A DNA stretch of 64,000 nucleotides from ZC4RG30 sp963812195 (GTDB lineage: Bacteria; Pseudomonadota; Gammaproteobacteria; Steroidobacterales; Steroidobacteraceae): assembly GCA_963812195.1 (NCBI GenBank), contig CAWEUI010000013.1, forward strand, positions 124,001 to 188,000. The letters run 5' to 3'. Position 1 is the stretch's first letter. Every line of letters begins with the position of its first letter. The notes under the pieces were generated by a model. The model worked only from the letters and a program-made list of their open reading frames with translations, was not told the DNA's origin and did not search any database. This document shows, in pieces, positions 58,951 to 64,000 of the stretch. The position numbers were made by a program, and so were the translations under genes.

Positions 58951-59850
58951 ATGCCGGCGGCGGCACCCGGTGCCCTGCAGGTCGAACAGCGCGGCGCACT
59001 GGCCGTCGCGCAGTTCAAGGCAATGGCCAGTCCGTGCGAGGTGCTGCTCGACACGCCCGACCTGTCGCAGGCGCGGCGGCTGGGCGAAATCGCGGCCACC
59101 GAAGCCTGGCGTATCGAACGCAAGTACAGCCGCTATCGCGACGACAGCGTCATCACCAGGTTGAACCGCAGTGCCGGCCGGCCGGTCGCGCTGGATCAGG
59201 AAACGGCGCTGCTGCTGCAGTTTGCCGCACGGTGCCATGAACTGTCCGATGGTGCCTTCGACATCACCTCCGGCGTGCTGCGACGGGCCTGGCGCTTTGA
59301 CGGCACCGGAGCAGTGCCGGAGGCAGCGCAGGTGCAGGCGCTGCTGCGCCACGTGGGATTCGATCGGCTGGTGTTCAGCGACGGCAAACTGGTCGTGCCG
59401 CAGGGCATGGAGCTGGACTTCGGCGGCATCGGCAAGGAGTACGCGGTGGATCGCGCGTTGGCGCTGGTGGCCGCCGAATTCGATGGCGCCGTGCTGGTGA
59501 ACTTCGGCGGCGACATCGCCGCGAACCAGGCTCCCGTGGATGGACCCTGGCAGGTTGGCGTCGAGCGGCCGGATGCGCACGGTCAGGCACGTCTGCTGCT
59601 GGATTTCAGCCGCGGCGGTCTGGCCACCAGTGGCGATACGCACCGCTTCTTCGAACATTCGGGCAAACGCTACGGGCACATCCTGGACGTGCGCACGGGC
59701 TGGCCGATCCAGGATGCGCCGCGTTCGGTCACGGTGGCCGCCGGCAGTTGCGTGGAGGCCGGCATGATCGCGACGCTGGCCATGTTGCAGGGCGCGGGTG
59801 CGGAGGCATTTCTGGCCGGGCAGGGCGTGCCCAACTGGTGTCTGCGCTGA
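58951..59850 (+). CDS. apbE: ApbE FAD:protein FMN transferase
   Basis: 299 residues from the ATG at 58951. ApbE motifs are AFKAMASPCEV-like (FKAMASPCEVLL), SRYRDDSVITRLNR, AFDITSGVL, LDFGGIGKEYAVDRAL, VNFGGDI and the active region HILDVRTGWPIQDAPRSVTV. ApbE covalently attaches FMN through a phosphoester to a Thr/Ser of extracytoplasmic redox proteins. There is no clear signal peptide at this start, so export may need another start or it may act on the inner face. Its target is not obvious in the window; the neighbouring DUF4266 lipoprotein is the nearest candidate. Confidence 0.9.
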   Translation: MPAAAPGALQVEQRGALAVAQFKAMASPCEVLLDTPDLSQARRLGEIAATEAWRIERKYSRYRDDSVITRLNRSAGRPVALDQETALLLQFAARCHELSDGAFDITSGVLRRAWRFDGTGAVPEAAQVQALLRHVGFDRLVFSDGKLVVPQGMELDFGGIGKEYAVDRALALVAAEFDGAVLVNFGGDIAANQAPVDGPWQVGVERPDAHGQARLLLDFSRGGLATSGDTHRFFEHSGKRYGHILDVRTGWPIQDAPRSVTVAAGSCVEAGMIATLAMLQGAGAEAFLAGQGVPNWCLR

Positions 59851-59899
59851 GGATCGTCGCGCTGGCGCGGTAATGGTTGCCGGTGCCATGCTTCGCGCC

Positions 59900-60581
59900 A
59901 TGGCACGCATCCTGATCGTCGAGGACGAACTGGCCATCGCCGATACGCTGTTGTTCGCGCTGGGCAGCGAAGGGTTTCGTGGCACAGCGCGCGGCGCTGG
60001 CCGGTGAGGCGCTGGCCACGCTGCGCACCGAGCCTGTGGACCTGGTCATCCTGGACGTCGGCCTGCCGGACATGAGTGGCTTCGAGTGCTGCAGGATCCT
60101 GCGGCAGTTCTCGGATGTGCCGGTCATGTTCCTGACGGCGCGCGCCGGGGAGATCGACCGCGTGGTGGGGCTGGAGATCGGCGCCGACGATTACGTGGTC
60201 AAGCCCTTCAGCCCGCGCGAGGTGGTGGCGCGCGTGCGTGCCATCCTCAAGCGCAGCAGCGCGCAGGCCGCACCGGCGCGCGAGTTCCGGATCGACACCG
60301 CGCGGCTTGCCATCCAGTACCTGGGCCAGCCGCTGAAGCTCACGGCGCTGGAATACCGCCTGCTGCAATGCCTGCTCTCCCAACCTGAACGCGTGTTCGG
60401 CCGCGACGAACTGCTGGCCGCGGTGGGAGCGCCCACCGAAGCCGGCTACGAGCGCAACATCGACACTCACATCAAGGCGCTGCGCGCCAAGTTGCGCGAA
60501 GTCGATGCCGGGCGCGAACCCATCCAGACGCATCGCGGTTTCGGCTACAGCTACCAGCCCGGCGGGCCGCCGCGCCCGTGA
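59900..60581 (+). CDS. creB: CreB/OmpR-type response regulator (N-terminal frameshift)
   Basis: About 227 residues from the ATG at 59900 (ARILIVEDELAIADTLLFAL). One extra T near 59970-59974 shifts the frame after SEGF; it continues as VAQRAALAGEALATLR. The receiver domain has EDE, the phospho-Asp in LVILDVGLPDMSGFE, TARAG, and the lysine in VVKPFSPRE. The C-terminal OmpR-type winged helix follows (LTALEYRLLQCLLSQPERVF, NIDTHIKALRAKL, THRGFGYSYQPG). Its stop overlaps the kinase start by GTGA. The kinase has CreC features, so CreB is the best name. It presumably controls the upstream redox genes or the small membrane protein downstream. Confidence 0.85.
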
Positions 60582-62011
60582 AGCGCTGGTCGCTTACCTG
60601 GCAGGTGTTCCTGGTCGGCGCCGTGCTGGTGACGGCATGCGGCTGGCTGGCATTGAACCTGGTCCTGCGCGAAGTGAAGCCGGCCGTGCGCCAGACCACC
60701 GAGGAGACGCTGGTCGACACGGCCAACCTGCTGGCCGAGATCGTCGCACCGGCCATGCGTGCCGGCACGCTGGCGCAGGGTGATCTGCCGCGCTTGCTGG
60801 CCGCCTATGGGCGGCGCCATCCCGGCGCGGACATCTGGGGCATCCGCAAGGACGAGGTCACGCACCGCATCTACATCACCGATGCGCACGGCATCGTGCT
60901 GCTGGATTCCACCGGGCGCGACGTGGGCAAGGACTACTCGCGCTGGAATGACGTCTACCTCACCTTGCGGGGTCAGTACGGGGCCCGCACCACCGAGGAA
61001 GTGCCGGGCGATGAAGGCAGCACGGTGATGTACGTGGCCGCGCCCGTGCGCGATGCCGATCGCATCATCGGCGTGGTCACGGTTGCCAAACCCAATCGCG
61101 GCCTGCAGCCATTCATCGAGCGGGCGCAGCGCCACCTGGTATTGCTGGCGGCCGCGTTCATTGCCGCCGGCCTGCTGTTCGGGGCGCTGCTCTCGGGCTG
61201 GCTGAGTCACGCCATCCGCCGGCTCACCACGTATGCCGGGGCGGTGACGGCCGGCGAACGGCCGGCGGTGCCTGATCTTTCCGGTGTGGAACTGCGCCGG
61301 CTTGCCGATGCGCTGGATACGATGCGCACGCGGCTGGAGGGCAAGGCGTATGTCGAACGCTATGTGCAGACCCTGACACATGAACTGAAGAGCCCGCTGG
61401 CCGCATTGCGCGGTGCCGCCGAGCTGTTGCGCGGCGACTTGCCGCCGGAGCAACGCGCCCGGTTGCTGGACCACGTGGAAGCCGAGACGCAGCGCCTGCA
61501 GGCCATGAGCGAGCGCATGCTGCACCTGGCGCAGGTGGAGCAGCGCCGCTCGCTGGAAGAGCAGGGCGACATCGCATTGCACGCGCTGGTGGATGAACTG
61601 TTGCAGGAGCTGGAGCCGCGCCTGACGCAGGGGCGGATCACCGCGCAGAACGATGTGGACGCGGCCGCGGTGGCGCGTGGCGAGCGTTTCCTGGTCCGTC
61701 AGTCCATTGCCAATCTGCTCGACAATGCCGTGGATTTCACGCCTGCAGGCGGCTGCGTCCGGATCTCCAGCAGCAAGACGGCCGGCATGATCACGCTGCT
61801 GGTCTGCAATGAAGGCCAGAGCATTCCCGAATATGCGCTGGGGCGGGTGACCGAGCGTTTCTATTCGCTGCCGCGACCGGGCACGGGCCGCAAGAGCACC
61901 GGTCTGGGATTGAACTTCGTGCACGAAGTGGCGCAGCTGCATGGCGGCTCGTTCACGATCGGCAACCAGCCGGGCGGCGTGTGCGCGAAGCTGGAACTGC
62001 CCGCCGCCTGA
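60578..62011 (+). CDS. creC: CreC-type sensor histidine kinase
   Basis: 477 residues from a GTG overlapping the regulator's TGA. It has two membrane segments (near 9-30 and 185-210), between them a sensor with ADIWGIRKDEVTHRIYITDA, MYVAAPVRDADRIIGVVTVA and KPNRGLQPFI, a signature of CreC. HAMP-like and kinase regions follow: TLTHELKSPLAALRGAAELL (phospho-His), NLLDNAVDFTP and GLGLNFVHEVAQLHGG. E. coli CreC responds to growth conditions and induces creD and carbon genes. Here a creD homologue is not adjacent; a short membrane protein takes that place. Confidence 0.9.
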   Translation: MKRWSLTWQVFLVGAVLVTACGWLALNLVLREVKPAVRQTTEETLVDTANLLAEIVAPAMRAGTLAQGDLPRLLAAYGRRHPGADIWGIRKDEVTHRIYITDAHGIVLLDSTGRDVGKDYSRWNDVYLTLRGQYGARTTEEVPGDEGSTVMYVAAPVRDADRIIGVVTVAKPNRGLQPFIERAQRHLVLLAAAFIAAGLLFGALLSGWLSHAIRRLTTYAGAVTAGERPAVPDLSGVELRRLADALDTMRTRLEGKAYVERYVQTLTHELKSPLAALRGAAELLRGDLPPEQRARLLDHVEAETQRLQAMSERMLHLAQVEQRRSLEEQGDIALHALVDELLQELEPRLTQGRITAQNDVDAAAVARGERFLVRQSIANLLDNAVDFTPAGGCVRISSSKTAGMITLLVCNEGQSIPEYALGRVTERFYSLPRPGTGRKSTGLGLNFVHEVAQLHGGSFTIGNQPGGVCAKLELPAA

Positions 62012-62091
62012 AGCCGCGGCGCCTGGCGCTCCACGCAAACTCCACACAAGCTCCATCGGGATTGAGCGCGTGGCGCGCAACACTTGGCGCC

Positions 62092-62493
62092 ATGGCTGAA
62101 ACGCCCCGTACACCGCTGACGAGCTTCATCTATCCGCTATTGCTGGCGGGCATCACGGGTGCCGCCTGGCTGGACGGCTTGTATGCACGCGCTCTGCGCA
62201 TTGCATTGGGCGAGCAGCCGCTGCACGGCGTGTTCGCCGAGGTGTCCGACGCAATGTTGCTGCTTCTGGCGCTCACCATGCTGAGCGGTATCGTGGCGTG
62301 TTTTTTCGCCAGCGCTCGCGCGCGCTGGTTGTACGTGGCAAGCCTGGGCTTGCTGTCGCTGGAATTGCTGTTGCCGGTGCTGGCCGGCGCGATTCCGGAG
62401 TTCATGGGCTGGATCGTTGGCAACGAGGTGCCGATGCGCCTTGTCCCGTTGCTGGGTGCGCTGCTCTGCATCGTGTTCGCGCGGCGCGCCTAG
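62092..62493 (+). CDS. Small integral membrane protein
   Basis: 133 residues with four predicted membrane helices (FIYPLLLAGITGAAWLDGLY, AMLLLLALTMLSGIVACFF, LYVASLGLLSLELLLPVLAG, RLVPLLGALLCIVFA). The family is unrecognised. It follows creC by 80 bases on the same strand, the position often taken by creD, but it is far shorter than CreD. It may be a target of the two-component system. Confidence 0.7.
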   Translation: MAETPRTPLTSFIYPLLLAGITGAAWLDGLYARALRIALGEQPLHGVFAEVSDAMLLLLALTMLSGIVACFFASARARWLYVASLGLLSLELLLPVLAGAIPEFMGWIVGNEVPMRLVPLLGALLCIVFARRA

Positions 62494-62632
62494 GTGATTG
62501 CCTGGAGTTGCAGGTCGGATCAACGCAGCGGCCTGCTTGTCCGGCGAGCCAGGCGCGGCTGCATCCGGGCTATACTGCCTCGAAAATGCTGCCTCACTGG
62601 CAGCAACAAGGCAGAAATAATCCGTCAGATTG

Positions 62633-64000
62633 ATGGCTGCATTTCCCGACATCTTCCTTTCCTACAGCCGCGAGGATCAGGCCGCGGCCCGTCGCGTGGC
62701 GCTGGGCCTGGAAGCGCAGGGTTTCAGCGTGTGGTGGGACGTCACGCTGCGCTCCGGCGAGGACTACGATGAAGTAACCGAGAAGGCGCTGCGGCATGCC
62801 AGGGCGGTGATCGTGCTGTGGTCGAAGCAATCGGTTGCTTCTCGCTGGGTGCGGACCGAAGCCACCATTGCATTGCAGAGCAAGACGCTGATGCCGGTGA
62901 TGATCGAGAACTGCCAGCGCCCGATCATGTTCGAGCTGACGCACACCACCGACCTTTCACACTGGAAGGGCGATGCCAGTGACCCGGCCTGGCAAACCTA
63001 TGTCGGCGATATAACGCGCTTCATCCGGCAGGAGGCGCCACCGGATGCAGCCGGCTCCACCGGCCACCGCACGCACGGCCCGGCGTCGCTGGCACGCTGG
63101 CTCCGGCGCAGCGCGAGCTTTGCGCGCGCACGCCTGCCGTGGCTTGTCGCCGCGGTCTCGTTGCTGGTTGCGCTGTACATGACCGTGCTCCACTACCGCG
63201 CGGCGCCGCCCCCGGCACCGATGACGCAGCTTTCGATCGTGCTGCAGGCCGACCAGGCGCTGCGTTCCGGACCGGCCATTTCGCGCGATGGCCGCCGAAT
63301 CGCCTACGTGGCCTCGGATGGCATCGGGCGCCCGCAGCTGTACCTGCGCGCACTCGACGAGGCCGATAGCCGCCTGTTGCCAGGTACCGAGGAAGCCGAC
63401 CAGCCATTCTTCTCGCCGGATGGCGAGTGGATTGCCTACTACGCGAAGAACCGGTTGTGGAAGATTCGCGTTGATGGCGGTGCGCCGATAGGGCTGGCGT
63501 CATCCCCGTCGCATCTGGGGGGAACATGGACCGATGACGGCACCATCATCTACAAGGAGACCTGGAACGGTGGCCTCGAAGAAGTGAGCGCCAACGGCGG
63601 CCCTTCCAGCGCCTTTCTCACTCCTGACACGGCCAGTGAATACGCCATTGGCTGGCCTTACGCCATCCCAGGCAGCCACGACTTGCTGTTTGTCAGTTGG
63701 GGAAAGACTTTCAACACCGTCTATTACGATGCCAAAGCCAGGCAGCGACGCATCGTCTCGCGCAACACGTGGCGACGTCTTGCCTATGCGCCACCGGGGC
63801 TGCTGGTCGCCGCTGGAGACGGGGAGCTGGTGGCGACGCGGCTGCCGGGTGCGGGCGATGCCATCCCTGGCGCCGTGAGCGTGCTCAAGGATGTCGACGT
63901 CGGGCCTGGCACTGATGGTGCCGCCCGATTCGACCTGGCCCCGAACGGGACGCTGGCTTATGTGCGCGTGGAGAATCCGCAGCGCTGGTTGACGATGGTG
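62633..64000 (+). CDS. TIR domain / transmembrane / beta-propeller fusion protein (truncated by window)
   Basis: 456 codons are open to the window edge with no stop. Residues 1-145 are a TIR domain: FPDIFLSYSREDQAAARRVA, GFSVWWDVTLRSGEDYDEV, RHARAVIVLWSKQSVASRWV and RTEATIALQSKTLMPVMIE. The Glu after SRWVRT occupies the catalytic position of NAD-cleaving TIRs. One membrane helix lies near 165-185 (LPWLVAAVSLLVALYMTVLH). A WD40/PD40-like propeller follows, with repeats GPAISRDGRRIAYVASDG, QPFFSPDGEWIAYYAKN and WTDDGTIIY. The propeller would sit in the periplasm and TIR in the cytoplasm. It could be a sensor-effector; the partner genes are outside the window. Confidence 0.85.
   Translation, partial: MAAFPDIFLSYSREDQAAARRVALGLEAQGFSVWWDVTLRSGEDYDEVTEKALRHARAVIVLWSKQSVASRWVRTEATIALQSKTLMPVMIENCQRPIMFELTHTTDLSHWKGDASDPAWQTYVGDITRFIRQEAPPDAAGSTGHRTHGPASLARWLRRSASFARARLPWLVAAVSLLVALYMTVLHYRAAPPPAPMTQLSIVLQADQALRSGPAISRDGRRIAYVASDGIGRPQLYLRALDEADSRLLPGTEEADQPFFSPDGEWIAYYAKNRLWKIRVDGGAPIGLASSPSHLGGTWTDDGTIIYKETWNGGLEEVSANGGPSSAFLTPDTASEYAIGWPYAIPGSHDLLFVSWGKTFNTVYYDAKARQRRIVSRNTWRRLAYAPPGLLVAAGDGELVATRLPGAGDAIPGAVSVLKDVDVGPGTDGAARFDLAPNGTLAYVRVENPQRWLTMV

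Noticed and set aside
61981..62493. Extension of the small membrane protein back to 61981
   Set aside because: It would overlap the creC C-terminus; the ATG at 62092 gives a clean four-helix protein.

Overview
The window is high-GC bacterial chromosome. The 16S/23S/5S sequences, the tRNA-Ile/tRNA-Ala spacer and the gene families (UrcA, DUF1820, DUF6152, TonB receptors with tryptophan-halogenase-like proteins, RhlE, CreBC) point to a gammaproteobacterium. Steroidobacterales/Nevskiales-type relatives are the best guess, but I could not run a phylogeny. No insertion sequence, prophage or CRISPR array is visible. Many genes carry single-base indels that split one clear protein over two frames (catalogued in the findings). 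Long neighbours such as the EF-G, Kup, AsmA and hybrid kinase genes are intact. This looks more like residual sequencing or assembly error than real decay, so I annotate the broken genes at their full inferred span.

Layout. 1-6310 (minus): four tandem tryptophan-halogenase-family flavoproteins, coupled by 4-bp stop/start overlaps, leading into a family 3 glycoside hydrolase lipoprotein cut by the window edge. 6409-9757: a divergent promoter with a LacI-type operator and a TonB-dependent receptor (plus); together this reads as a glycan or glycoside uptake locus. 9758-15603: a complete rRNA operon with tandem promoters, boxA-like elements in leader and spacer, 16S and 23S processing stems, tRNA-Ile(GAT), tRNA-Ala(TGC) and a strong terminator. 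15608-20386 (minus): an ABC exporter resembling the gliding-type GldA/GldF/GldG set, plus a DUF4340 protein. 20604-22561: a badly broken PhoX-type phosphatase. 22709-25422: small secreted and regulatory genes. 25419-27572: a stand-alone EF-G. 27871-31525: AmpG-like permease, DUF4382 lipoprotein, amidohydrolase.

31618-33546: a BlaI-type repressor with two visible operators and an M56 metallopeptidase carrying a duplicated TonB-C-like domain. 33556-39138: a CynX-like permease, small DUF proteins, an NhaP-type antiporter and Kup. 39235-43182: a triple SnoaL-like secreted protein facing a three-gene operon of secreted proteins. 43334-44606: RhlE. 44818-46532: a tightly coupled operon of an ECF sigma factor, a membrane-anchored putative anti-sigma factor, a small secreted protein and a DUF3106 protein, divergent from an outer-membrane-like protein. 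47587-52319: dienelactone hydrolase, permease, AsmA, ABM-fold protein. 52374-55580: a large hybrid sensor kinase.

56914-62493: the most system-like module. A Tat-exported thioredoxin, a tiny DUF4266 lipoprotein with a Gly/Cys tail, a DUF3570 outer-membrane protein and the flavin transferase ApbE are followed by a CreB/CreC-type two-component system and a small membrane protein. 62633-64000: the start of a TIR / transmembrane / beta-propeller fusion that runs off the window.
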